From: Sympetrum striolatum
Lineage: Eukaryota; Arthropoda; Insecta; Odonata; Libellulidae
DNA: 64,000 nucleotides
Reading direction: 5' to 3'
Assembly (NCBI GenBank): GCA_947579665.1
Contig: CANPUZ010000036.1
Span: 248,001 to 312,000 of the forward strand
In this document: one piece after another, positions 44,340 through 55,306 of the stretch
How the letters are laid out: each line of letters opens with the position of its first letter
How positions within the stretch are numbered: the first letter of the stretch is position 1
Translations under genes and position numbers: made by a program
Notes under the pieces: generated by a model
Seen by the model: the letters and a program-made list of their open reading frames with translations, nothing else
The model's database searches: none
What the model was told of the DNA's origin: nothing

Positions 44340-44420
44340 GGAAAGGGTTGAGGTGACTTTGCACATAAGGGTTTGCACCCTTTCAAGTCCGTTTTTCCTT
44401 GGGAATTTATAAATTACCCC
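44340..44420. repeat. Rearranged SINE body fragments
   Basis: GACTTTGCACATAAGGG (44350 on) is the complement of CCCTTATGTGCAAAGTC in the SINE at 48851. It is followed by TCAAGTCCGTTTTTCCTTGG in the same orientation as that SINE. The piece therefore joins an inverted and a direct body segment. Confidence 0.6.
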
Positions 44421-44839
44421 GTAAATGGTGAGGGATCCAAAATGTTACATAGTCACAACAAATAAATTAATGGGATTTTCAACAATCACCTTTGTCGTTA
44501 GGGAATTGTTTATACCCACGAGATTACATAAATTTACTGTCATCATTCTCTGAATTCTCTCAATTTCGAATCGAATGCGATATTCTACGACCGAAATAAG
44601 AAAATCGGTTCAAATACCTTTCTTTCTGGGCGTTCTATTTTTGGGTAGGTTCGTGTGCATAAAATAAAATTCAAAACTCCCTATTCAATTCCATCTCCTT
44701 CACTTCCCTTTAAATCATCCAACATCTTCTGTTATTTCCCTTTAAGTTTATCCCCAATCTTCACTAATCCCCCTCAATATCACTTCCTTAATCACTTCAA
44801 TTAAGGTCCAATCATCTCCAGCACCTCCGTGTTTCAACA
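44421..44839. repeat. Dispersed repeat family F, copy 1
   Basis: CTTTGTCGTTAGGGAATTGTTTATACCCAC (44490 region), CTCTCAATTTCGA-TCG, and GATATTCTACGACCGAAATAAGAA recur in order at 52660-52770. The function and class are unknown. Confidence 0.55.
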
Positions 44840-45010
44840 CAGCTGTTTGACAAATGATGTAAATGGAGTTAGACTTAGCACAGAAGAGCCTACAACTCAA
44901 CCCAAGGTTGTACGAGTAGAGAAAAATGGTGACTTGGCTGGGAGTCGAACCCAGGTTCTAGTCCCAGCCAAGTCACTATTTTTCTCTACTCGTACAACCA
45001 GCTGTTTGAC
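44840..45010 (-). mobile_element. SINE with a 38-bp foldback head and 12-bp target duplication
   Basis: CAGCTGTTTGAC occurs at 44840-44851 and 44999-45010, a perfect 12-bp duplication around a 147-base insert. Inside, 44906-44943 and 44962-44999 are inverted copies of 38 bases (GGTTGTACGAGTAGAGAAAA start) that differ at one position, which would be G-U in RNA. The 18-base centre holds a T-arm/B-box-like sequence on the - strand, CTGGGTTCGACTCCCAG. It therefore looks like a tRNA-related SINE whose head was duplicated in inverted orientation. The last base of the right arm overlaps the duplication. Confidence 0.75.
44906..44999. repeat. 38-bp near-perfect inverted repeat (hairpin)
   Basis: Arms 44906-44943 and 44962-44999, loop of 18 bases. 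The single difference is compatible with G-U pairing in the + strand transcript. The stem is long enough to be a substrate for double-strand RNA processing if transcribed. Confidence 0.85.
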
Positions 45011-45364
45011 TTAAATTCCACGTACCACACCCATAAAGCAAAACACTCCAAACCAGGGATTTAGCCGATCATTTCCTTTGTCAATTGATCTTCAATTCCC
45101 TTCGCTTCACGAATACTTCCTTGGTGTATTCTTTTAAGAACTTCATCTTTGCATCTTCTAAACAAAGAGTCCTTCCCAATTTAGGGAATTCACTCACCTG
45201 CTCTAGTCAATCCACCCTAATTAGCCTTCTTTACCTTAGTGGTCCTCGTTACTTTAGTTTTAATAACGTTAATTCTCATTCCCTTCCTTTTTATTAAGAG
45301 GATTTGCTATCATTTGCAAATTCGGGGTATAAAACCGGGCGATAAAACATCTCCTAATTCGAAG
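45011..45364. other. No recognised gene; one block shared with 39.1 kb
   Basis: ACACTCCAAACCAGGGATTT near 45046 parallels ACGCTCCAAACCAAGGATTT near 39125. Nothing else is supported. Confidence 0.4.
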
Positions 45365-45560
45365 GCCGATGGGAACTCGGGCCTCGCCACTTGTTGCATG
45401 TATTAGGAAGAGCGCCGCGAGTTCAAAGAAGAAACGCGGCAGAACTACTGCGCATGCGCGATGACGTAGGCATTCGCAGATCCGTAGGATACGAACGCCG
45501 CGGAACCGGGGTACTCAACCATTTTTGGCGCCCGGGCACCAAAAGGTGCTTTCGAAAGCG
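45365..45560. promoter_or_regulatory. CpG-rich promoter-like block with NRF1, CRE and E2F-like sites
   Basis: TGCGCATGCGC at 45449-45459 equals the palindromic NRF1 consensus. TGACGTA at 45462-45468 is a CRE half/variant site. TTTGGCGCC at 45524-45532 matches the E2F consensus. CG dinucleotides are dense here and rare in the neighbouring sequence. Such clusters mark promoters of widely expressed genes. No clear coding exon follows on either side, so the transcript is unknown. It might drive the - strand candidate at 43.3 kb or a + strand gene beyond. Confidence 0.45.
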
Positions 45561-47368
45561 AAGCGGGCTTCACATAACATTTCTTTCTAGGGGTGAAATT
45601 TAGGCCATAACTTGGCAATATCATTACTTTACTAGTTAACCGTTGGCCGTTTGAAAATAAACGCTCCTTGGTAAATAAGAACGAGAAAATTACAATTATG
45701 CAATCTCACCACAACCTCACAACGTGGGGAAGTCTTTATTTCCGTAGAAGATTTGATTACGGGGAATGAATCTGATATAAAAGTTTTCGCAGCATGTGAA
45801 CCGCTGCTTTCCGAAAAGCAGCATTTAGTCATCGATTGAATTTGAATCACTGATAACTTGAGCCGAATCTTCGCATTCACCTAATGAAGAAAATGTGACG
45901 TGGATACGGTGGTATGATGATAGTGGATGAGTATCCCGGCCGTACCTGTTGGCGATAAGTAAGTTTTCAATAAATTACAATCACTTGAACTTTCAATGAA
46001 TACAATCCACTCAAGTGAGAGAATCGACGCGCAGTTGAAGTTGATACAAATCAGAAAGAAAAAAAACACAATAGTGCGAACACCTTTTATAATGTTTGCA
46101 TAATACCTCAAACAATTAACACGGGAAATGCCTCGAAGTTGAGGAATTTCTCAATCGAAGCTCAAAACACATCGGTAACACGGGAGATATCCGATGTATC
46201 TCATAAATGTCACTCAAAAATACAAGAAAAACGAATCCTTTAGAATCGTATTTTATTCACAACAGTGCGTTTCTAAGTAGTCCGCGGATATCTTTTCCTC
46301 TTTATATAAAAGAGATACTTCATAACTTCTCTCGAAATATCTTCCAGATGCTTAGGCAGGACCCTCGGTCAACCTGTAGGTATTTTAAGGAATGCAATCG
46401 TTTCCTACCCAAAGTCCCTTTGTCATTTTACCACTTTAGGGATTAAATATTCTTTTATCACTTTCCATAGAAATATATCTTCGTTCCAAAGATACTATGC
46501 ATGTTCGTGATAAGTGTATGGCTCTTAATTAATTTTACACCTTGCAAAAATGGAGTGGAGACTTCAATTGTATTGAATAAAGCCAAATAATATGCTATTT
46601 CTAATCCCATTATGCTAATAAGTTATCTAGGTTGAGTAACTAGGTTATATCATAAATATCCTCATCATATTCTTACATTTATTTGCTTGAACTCTTCACA
46701 GTTTGTTAAAAGAACTCGTGAGAGAGTTTTTTCTCCTTTTTGTGGTTGAGATTACCTCTTTATCTTTCCCAGGAATCATCCATTTTCTTCAAATAGCCAT
46801 TTTTAAGGTTCGACCTATCTTATTCCCAAATTCTTTTACAGTTATTTCCTGTTTTCCTGAGTCACTGTTTTCCCCCAATGGCTCCTTACCTTCCCTTTAC
46901 AATCCCTCTTCGTTCAGATCTTACATTATATAATTCTCTTTAATCTCTGAATTCTTAGTTTCTTTATTCTGTTTGCATTGATTTTCAGAAGAGGTTTCAT
47001 AGAATATCATCATAATCGTCAGTTTTTAATATAAACTCCGAACACACCGTACTCAACACACGTTAAGAGGTCGAAAAGGAATATAAATTTAGGGTGTGAA
47101 ACCATAGTAATTACGCAGAACGTAGAATTTTCTGTTTCACGTTACACTAATTCATGTAACACTTTCAATTAGGAGGCCAAGTTCTTATAAAACCCTTCTT
47201 TCCTACTTAATATCTTCGGCGCCTATTCCGTTTCTCTTTCACTCTTCCCTTTGCTCTCCGCATTTTGCTGCAACTTTTAATAGTGGTGCAGTTTCGGGTA
47301 GAAAATATTCCTTTCTTCTCTTTATTAGGCCTATTCGAGAATCTTTAATTAGTTTACTAATAAGAAAT
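45561..47368. other. No recognised gene
   Basis: AT-rich sequence with scattered short open frames lacking recognisable content. Confidence 0.45.
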
Positions 47369-47453
47369 ATGTATACCTTAATGATAATAGTAATAATAAA
47401 TAATTATTTTTTATATCTTATTAATAATTATATCGAGTTTAACGACTTTTTAG

Positions 47454-47611
47454 CTAATTCTATGGGTGCATCCAGCGTCTATAATGAAGATGGTACCTCT
47501 GATCACTCGTATTTTAATGGAAAGGAAATCAAATTGCGCATCCAAATTCTGAAGAAAGGTTTACTACGCGAAAGACCAATGGCTATTGACATTAATTCAA
47601 CGATAGGGTAA
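47454..47611 (+). CDS. Low-confidence terminal exon candidate
   Basis: After CGAGTTTAACGACTTTTTAG the frame reads NSMGASSVYNEDGTSDHS, then YFNGKEIKLRIQILKKG and LLRERPMAIDINSTIG to TAA at 47609-47611. Entry is phase 1, like the + strand candidate exons. AATAAA lies about 370 bases downstream near 47982. The acceptor lacks a strong pyrimidine tract and the peptide is not recognised. Confidence 0.2.
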
Positions 47612-48850
47612 ATTGATTCACTGATTTCATTATGCATATTAAATATGCGAAGACGACGCGGCATAAATTTAGAATTCACGTGAATAATGGATTTTTGAAT
47701 AAGCAAAACGAGTGTTGGAGAGTGACGTGGATGGAACGATTTGAAAATAAGCGCTCAATCAACACTTAATTGAAAATTGGTATGTCTGTATTCAGATTCT
47801 GGTAGACCATTTCCTACTTGGGTCGTTCTGTATATATTCATCTATATTAGATTTTTGTTTATTTTTCTTCTATTTTTATTTCGTATAGTCATGTATATTT
47901 ATTTTAAATTTGTTACATTCTTTGTTTTTCGTTTGTATTCACTTTAAATGGTCTCAAAACTGTTTGTGAATCTTTCTATAAATAAATATATTTAAATTTT
48001 AGTTTTATGTGTGCGACAAGGAGACTTTACGCGGAATTTTATAGTATATCACAATCAATGACATAATTCATGATCGCTGATACCTCAACCGTTTACATAA
48101 ACTTGGTAGTTTCATTGGCATGAAGGACATTATAGTGATTTTAATGCATTTTTTATGTATCTTACATATTTATTTATCGTATCAAAAACAAAATCGACAT
48201 TACATGGATTTATAAAAAAATAACTAGAAAATAACGTAGGAGCAAAGGGAAAAAAATTCTTCCCTATCCCAAAATACTACAATAAGTATTCCAGTCACCA
48301 AGATGAGGTACCGTCGAAAGAGACTCTGTAATGAGAATTGGAACTGGGCTGAAATTTTCTCTCTGCAACCACTTCTGCACATCTGCTTCTCTTGACCGCC
48401 ATGGAGACGCCGAAGGGATTCGGGAAGTCATCGGACGCAAAAACCTTCCTTTTGTTGGCCTCTCTCCATCGACTAATCCCTCCGTCTAGCCCTGGAAAGA
48501 CCAGAAGGGCGTCCTTTCTTTTCGGCACGTATTTTGTGACCCCTTGCGCGTGGGTGAGAAAAATGTTTATAAAGTGACACATGGTCGCACGTGGACCATT
48601 TAAAATAATAAACCCATTTCATTTAGTGTGGCGAATCGGTCTTTCCAAAGGGTCGTTATGAAGTCACTTGCAAACATGTCAGTAAGTTAGTTGTAATTCA
48701 TATAAATAGTTATAAATAATAAACTTGCCAGTACTTAAGTTATAAATAAATATGTAAAAATAAGTTATATTAATTTCCCGATGGTATTATTAGAGTTAGT
48801 TACAAATGTATTTCATATATGTCCCCAAAAACGGATTGTTTAAACGTTCT
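47612..48850. other. No recognised gene
   Basis: AT-rich. Direct repeats of AGTTAGTTACAAAT start at 48795 and recur at 49022, on either side of the SINE. Confidence 0.45.
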
Positions 48851-49010
48851 GGCCGGGTAACCTAGATGGTTAAGGCAACCTCCCTGATAGAGAAAGATCA
48901 CGGGTTCGATTCCCGGCCCTGTCAAACTTTTTTCAAGTCCGTGTTTCCTTGGGAATTTTCCCTGGTGCACGCCCTTATGTGCAAAGTCATCTAAACCCTT
49001 TCCCTGTATG
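48851..49010 (+). mobile_element. tRNA-derived SINE
   Basis: The head GGCCGGGTAACCTAGATGG has an A-box-like TAACCTAGATGG (48858-48869). GGTTCGATTCC (48903-48913) is a perfect B box within CGGGTTCGATTCCCG, spaced as in a Pol III type 2 promoter. A tRNA-unrelated body follows: TCAAGTCCGTGTTTCCTTGG, TTTTCCCTGGTGCACGCCC, TTATGTGCAAAGTCATC and ends CCTGTATGTATTGTATATAA. Body pieces recur at 44340-44420. A clean target duplication was not found; AGTTAGTTACAAATNTATTT on both sides (48795 and 49022) is not adjacent to the head. Confidence 0.75.
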
Positions 49011-49660
49011 TATTGTATATAAGTTAGTTACAAATCTATTTAATACATACTTAAATATAACTAAATTACTTTTATACAATATAATTAAACTTTCTAAGGA
49101 TAACCCGTATTGCCTTCTTCCTATCTTATCCTTGTATTACGCAAATTTAAAGTCTAAAAATTTTAATATATTTCTCATTTTTAATATTAGAAGGATATTA
49201 TTCGTTTGATGGTACAATAGGTAATGGTTAAATTTCCAATAAAATCGTTAATACGTCATGTATGCAAATTTTGTATTGTGAATTACCATAATCAATATAA
49301 TTATAGAATATAAGGACAGTAAAAATATGAATAATAATAATGAGTAGTAAATTAAAATGCCACGTGCGAAGCTTGCCGATAAAATTTACGAAATCGTCAT
49401 GAAAAAGACTTAAATATTAATGGTTTTAGCAATTAACTTGAATGATAAAAGAAATCACAGCTGTCATATTCCGTGCGTAAATTCTATTTCTACAGAAATT
49501 CTCCAAGGATATCCACAGGATAATGAGCACTGGGCATAAAATCATTATTCAAATTACGACATGCCCCTTTGTTTTTGTACCGACCGTACTTCACAGCGAT
49601 CCCTGCTAGTCCCGCGAAATGGCAGTTAAACAAACAGTATTAGTAGCAACAGATGAAGAG
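49011..49660. other. No recognised feature
   Basis: AT-rich sequence with TA-rich runs; no coding support. Confidence 0.45.
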
Positions 49661-49810
49661 TAATTGCACGGAAAACGTAATGCGAACGCGCCTCGCTATC
49701 GGTGGCCATGGGGGCGGAGAGGCACTCGGTCACTGCAAGAAGCGGGTGGGGTTGTTAGGGCGGGAGTGGCTCCGCTCCGCCAACGGCTCAGCCCTCGCAA
49801 GCAGCGATTG
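49661..49810. promoter_or_regulatory. CG-rich block, possible promoter fragment
   Basis: A GC-rich island within AT-rich DNA with GGGGCGGAG near 49710 and AGGGCGGGAGTGG near 49757 (Sp1-like) and CTCCGCTCCGCC. No start site, TATA box or adjacent exon is clear. Confidence 0.3.
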
Positions 49811-51534
49811 AGGAATATTACATTTTTGTTACCTAAAATTAAGTTTCACCGAAGTAATGCCTTTCTATTATATATTGTGGCGATCAAATATACTATGAAA
49901 ATATAACTTACGAATGTAATTAAATCGCGCCAATTTTCGGGAAAATAAATAAATACGAGTGGGACTCTCGGGCGGAAGGAGAACCAAAAAAAGAAATATA
50001 TTGCACAAGTAGTCGATCATGGATGCACATTTCGACAAGTTAACTTTCATCGTAAAGTGTAAATTATTCTGCGAAATTTGCCACCTCTTCAAAAATACCA
50101 TCGGATGGTTTATATTTATTTCAGAGTAAATTATGAAGCATCCTAATTTATGATTATTCCACTTTGTTTTTGATAAAGTCGCTGTTTTATGTTCACTTTT
50201 CTCATCACAGTTTACGATTTCCGGATAATGTTTCCGTAGAAACCCAGTATTGTTGTTTCCTTATCGGACCATTGTTGCTGCATCGTTGAATTCTTTAAAC
50301 TTAAAAAGCATGAAAATAAACTCTATTACAATCGGCAGAATTCGGCAAATCATTTTTGTATTAGCTTATTAATGAAATTTCTACCTTTGGTATTTAGAGG
50401 TTGCGGATTGCAAGTTGCAAGATAAACTTTTCGGCTAAAGTGCCGAACCCTAAAAAGACGTTGACATCATCCCCATCGGCGTAATTCAATCCAGGAAATG
50501 CTTCCCGAAAAAGAACGCTTCCTTAGCTGCCGTGACTTTCGTTTTCGGACTTATTTTTAAGTCTTAGAAAAGCTTTTTTCGTTTTCTTTCCGTGGGTCGT
50601 CTTCTTCCCTGATAAAGATGTTCCCTTTACTTTGCTAGTTCTCGGAGGATGGTTTTTTCGGGGGTCATCCAGAGGGACTGCGAGGAGCGGAAAATTCTTC
50701 TCTCGAGTGAATGTTTTTCTCCGCAGTCGATTCCGTGAAAACAGATTTTACAATTTAGTATTTAGATCTTGCCAGAGCACCATCGGTTTGCTCATTGGAT
50801 GGTAGTTGGTCAATTTTAGTAAATAATTAAAGCTTCGACGAAATTAGTTATTTGCTTGGTTGCTTCGATGAAGGAGCTAAGAGCTCTTGATATTGTATAC
50901 ATCCAACGAATCCATTTGTTAAGGGAATTGAAATACCACAGTTACTTGATGAATATGTGGGATTCTTTCTTTTTGTTTTATGTGTTTTATCTGAGATCCT
51001 ATGTACATAATCTAGAAAAATATTAATGCTGTGAATTTGGCGCATGTTTTTAAAAACGGGAGGGTTTATTGTTTTGTAGGAATTGGTTAGGTTGAAGGTT
51101 ATTCCACGGAACCTAGAAGATGGACTTATTTAAGACTGAGTTACCTTTAAATGCTAAGAAATTGTGAATCTTTACTCAATTTGAGTATATTTATCTTATA
51201 GAAATTACGTTGCTTTTTACATACCCAATTATTTAATGAGTTCCAATATAATTGTTTTTATCCAATAATGCATTTCTAATGTCCACAATGCACTTGGAAC
51301 TTGCCATGAATTCCGTACGAGACAATATTCACCGGTGACACGAAACACCGGCAGCGAATTGTCGTGTCTTTGCATCCCTTCCCTACTGTGGCCACTCATA
51401 GTGCCGATCTCATTCACCATCAATTGGTGAGGGATCGGCGTTAAGAATAAGAGGGCGTTTCGGAAACGACATCGGACTAACAATAAGTATATAACAATAA
51501 GTATTAAAAGAATAATAATAAGCTATTCTTATTG
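49811..51534. other. No recognised gene
   Basis: AT-rich sequence. Short open frames are not recognisable. Confidence 0.45.
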
Positions 51535-51775
51535 TACAGGAAAATGCATGGATTCAGCAACCGAATTGGTCGTCAGTGGGAATGGTTGTTTACGACCTCA
51601 AAATTTATAGAAATATATCGCGTATTTTGTCGAAATTCTGGAATCTTTTCCGTTGTTATGGTGTCTCGACTCTTTAGGACTGTTCCTTCTAATTAAATTC
51701 TGCAAAAGAAATAAAACCTGGGACCGATAAAAGTGAGGTTTACTAATTCTTTATGGGAATTCATCAGAGCGATCT
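51535..51775 (+). repeat. Dispersed repeat family E, copy 2
   Basis: AGGAAAATGCATGGATTCAG, AATTGGTCGTCAG, GACTCTTTAGGACT, TTCTAATTAAATTCT and AAAAGTGAGGTTTAC match the order of family E at 40910-41165. Confidence 0.65.
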
Positions 51776-52655
51776 CTCTTCGAACCCTGAAAGAATATCA
51801 AAAATAAAAAGGAGAAAATAGCGAACGGCGTTGACTCCAATCGGAGACAAACGCAGGGTACTCACTTATAAATGCACAGAATTTCTGCTTTATTTAGATT
51901 GGATTATAACTGACCGAAATCAAACATGTCTTCTGCAAAGGCAACCAAAAGTTTCTTCATTACTATATATGAAGCTACACTCCAGACTCATTCGTACAGT
52001 TTCCTGGGCATATTTAATCGAGCTAGAAGGCTGAAATTTACAGGGTAGGATTACAATTCACAGTCAGGACTGGAAAGAATCGAAAAACCCCAGATTTTGT
52101 CCTAGGTTTCAGCCCAGAGAGGATTATATTTTTCAATGGGATTAAAGAAACTATAAATGGCCATGCAGAACAAATTTATTTCGTATGTTAAAATATGAAA
52201 AAGTACGCGTTACAGCAGTGATACTTATATTATGTATAAAATATCAAAGTTTTCTACCATTTCAAATGGTAGGATATTGCACCTACCTAAATTGAATTAC
52301 GAATATGTTCCCAAAATGTGCTTTTTGACATAGATGAGACCTTAAGATGAGCTGATAAGTGATCCCTGATCTTGGTGATTACTTCTTTATGTATGTCCTC
52401 CTTTTAAACATTAGGCGAATTGTCCCTAACGACAAGACAACGAAATATCACGTCAATAGCAATGTAAGCATGAGTCATTCGGAATTTTATTCACAAAGAA
52501 AATTTTAAACTTATATAATAGAAGGTATGGGAATTATTTGTAACAATATGTAGCTGAATTTCATTTTCCAAAGTTTTCGAATTCTTTATTTGCCACAAAA
52601 TCTCTTCACCGTTTACTTAAGAGCTGATCTTTCCCGTATATTCGTTCGACAGTTT
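51776..52655. other. No recognised gene
   Basis: AT-rich. CCCTAACGACAAGACAA near 52425 is the inverse of the family F word TTGTCGTTAGGGA. Confidence 0.4.
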
Positions 52656-52790
52656 AGCAATCAAATTTGTCGTTAGGGAGTTGTTTATGCCCACAAAATT
52701 GAAAGCAATTTCCTATACATTCTCTCAATTTCGACTCGGATATGATATTTTATGACCAAAATAAGAATCTTTATTCAATTTCTTTTTTTG
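52656..52790 (+). repeat. Dispersed repeat family F, copy 2
   Basis: TTGTCGTTAGGGAGTTGTTT, TCTCTCAATTTCGACTCGGA and GATATTTTATGACCAAAATA match the copy at 44487-44615. Confidence 0.6.
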
Positions 52791-52975
52791 GTACTAATGT
52801 TGTTTTCGTACGACCATTATTTCACATTTCATTATGCGAAACAAAAAAGTGCCTGCAATCGATCAAAATGACATTTACGTGCATTTCTAATGATTTTCAC
52901 GACCGAAATTCAAACGTCAGTATATCAAATGATATCCTCAAGGGGTTATACTATAACTAATTCCTTAATGATATA

Positions 52976-53254
52976 CTAAGGGGTCTCCAAGCTTTTCAGC
53001 CCGAGGGCCGCATTAACTATGAAACACCAGTTTGGGAGCCGACTACACACTCGAGGTCCAAATAAAAAAACATAGATGTTGTTCTTAGTTATTAATGTAA
53101 TATTATTAAATATGATAATTATTATATTTTAATTCTGTAGAAAAATTACGTCCACGTAAGCGGCGGCTGATCTTTGCCGGTTACGCGTAAATTACCTTGA
53201 TTCTTTTCCGTAGATAAAAAGGTCTCCACCCGGTCGTAGTTTGGAGACCCCTAG
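52976..53254. mobile_element. hAT-like MITE, about 280 bp
   Basis: CTAAGGGGTCTCCAA at the left and the complement of CTAGGGGTCTCCAAACTA at the right are inverted termini. The left end continues with GCTTTTCAGCCCGAGGGCCG, wording common in hAT-derived non-autonomous repeats. I could not find the 8-bp target duplication; TA lies next to both termini, so a TA-inserting family is an alternative. Confidence 0.55.
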
Positions 53255-53417
53255 TCTAGCTGGTCGCTGATTGGCCTACTGCGAATCGAAGAATGCTTTC
53301 TTTCTTTCAATGCTTGTTTTTCACTTCCGTTGGAATCGTTTCGTTTCTGGGTTAGGAACTAATATGCAAGTTAAACCCAATTAAGTGAAATTAAATTAAT
53401 ATGTGAGTGACTGAGCA
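53255..53417. other. No recognised feature
   Basis: Short unassigned spacer between the MITE and the LINE fragment. Confidence 0.4.
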
Positions 53418-53730
53418 GTGTGACCGAAATGATCGAAGCCCTCGGCTGGAAATCTCTTACGCAAAGAAGAACTGAGAATAGGCAAGGATCATTCGAGAAA
53501 TTTTTAAACAGTGATTTACATGACGAAATAAGAGACGTCGTAATCCCAACTCTCAACGAAGGCGATTTTCAGACGACAAAAAGATTTCGCGAGATAATAG
53601 CGAGAGGCCTTTTTCGGTCCCTCTTTTCGGATAGCATAAGGTGCGCGAGAACATTATTTAGGTAGTTTGGTGTTTCACACCCCCTGCCATACGGCTCGTG
53701 GGGTACTTATGTAAATGTTTAAAAGGACGC
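53418..53730 (+). pseudogene. CR1-like LINE 3' fragment (C-terminus of ORF2 and 3' UTR)
   Basis: The frame at 53420-53665 reads VTEMIEALGWKSLTQRRTEN and parallels VTKMLSDVGWESLKERRLEA in the LINE at 28.3-30.5 kb. The following TTTGGTGTTTCACACCCCCTGCCATACGG parallels its 3' UTR. It is a severely 5'-truncated copy; only about 80 codons remain. The two copies differ enough to be separate insertions of one family. The tail TTATGTAAATG lacks the (TGTAGA)n repeat. Confidence 0.75.
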
Positions 53731-55110
53731 AATCACGTAGTTAATACAGTTTACAACTGTCAGTTTCCTCTAAAGAGCCCCGAGTTGCCACTATCAATGA
53801 GGACAACAGCAACCAATAGCAGCTTTGATAAAATTTTAGATCAAGTCGGAGCTTTATAATCAGATTCCCGCTTTTGAGGAACCCAGTTTTCAGTTCAATG
53901 CGCCTAAATTTAATTTCTATCTTATGTGATTCAAATCAATATGCAAATATTGCTTCGATGCTTTCCTTACGGAGAGTTATTGGCAACGGATTATTAAATA
54001 AATAGATATGCAGATACATAAATACATAAACGTATACCTAACATATTCCTATGGAATATCAACTAGATAAAATATTTCACACTGCTAAATGTATTCATTA
54101 CGACTAAAGAGCATTTCTCTAGCAACAACTATTCACACAATAAAACACATTTGTTGCCTAGCTACTATAATTTACCATTACAATACAATCTATGCAAACA
54201 AAGCGAATCATACCTCTCTCCACAACTTTAAATATTTTAACTAAGAGGATCAACTCAAAGCTAAAACATACTCAAAATAGCTTATTTTCCACAATCTGTG
54301 ATTACGACCTAAAATAACTATCTGTAAATATCGCCGTCCTAAAATTGCGCTAAATGAATTAACCATAACCCAATCTTATAATGGCGGACAGCAAAAGATA
54401 TGCATCAGAAATTGTTGGGTTTAGAATTTCGAACAGTATCGTATCAGTATTGGATATTGATGGGGTATTTCAGACACCAGCCCTTTCGCGCCTGTTGTCG
54501 TGTACATACAAGACGAACGATTTTGCTATGCAAAAGAAAGAACGTCTCGTATCCACGAAGCAGGCAGAAATGGTCAGTGGGTGCGTGAGCGCGGGATTTC
54601 CGTCCCTTTCCTTGGCAAGCTCGTGGGGGTTCGTAGGTCAATGGGTACAGTGCCGGTCGCAGCATGGGCCTGCCGGAAACAATATATATTTGCACTCGTT
54701 TTGCCAATAAATTAATTTTGTGATTATTGTTAATATTGCATTGTAAATTATATCCTCGTCTTACGCTGATAATGTACAACTTTTAAACGTAACTCTAGAG
54801 TTAATATTAACATCTTTAGTTTACTTTCATAAGAAAATTCGGATACGCAAAAATACTCTCATTAGGTTCATTTCAGATAGCATCTTTGACTATCCAAAGC
54901 CCGGATGTAAAAGAGGGATGGAAAATATTTTTTGTTTTTAATACATTGAAACCATGTGGAAGTAGTTACGTAAATATTAACACTAGAACTTTGTTTAAAA
55001 GTTGTACATCTTTAGCGCAAGACATTGCTTACATTTTCAATGTTAGATTGACAAAAATCACAACAAATAATCATTTGCCGAAAAACATTTAGTTTCAGAC
55101 AATGACTCCG
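53731..55110. other. No recognised gene
   Basis: A 109-codon frame opens at an ATG (54381) in the context ATAATGGCGGACAG, which also looks like a YY1-type site. Its peptide has no recognisable family and I do not call it a gene. The remainder is AT-rich. Confidence 0.35.
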
Positions 55111-55276
55111 ACGCCCGGTCGCATCCGGATGATAGCCCCCCACGGGGTTTATGCGGAAAGGGTCAGAAATCCCGGGGCTGAGGACTCAAAAAAGGTCTAA
55201 TTTTTACCTGAGGGCACCAACTCTCAAAAATGTCTCCGTATATCAGGATAGAATTTCTCCTCGAGTCCTACGGCAG

Positions 55277-55306
55277 ACACTTAACGCTGAGGCCGCCGTT
55301 AAGTGT
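55277..55306. repeat. 10-bp perfect hairpin
   Basis: ACACTTAACG (55277-55286) pairs with CGTTAAGTGT (55297-55306) around CTGAGGCCGC. It is in a 200-base CG-richer patch that may be an old repeat. Confidence 0.6.

Noticed and set aside
48851..48925. Functional tRNA gene
   Set aside because: A and B boxes are good but the acceptor ends do not pair and a SINE body follows.
54381..54779. 109-111 codon open frames on both strands, one with an ATGGCGGACAG start
   Set aside because: Opposite-strand frames of equal length and no recognisable family; the start context is attractive but not enough.
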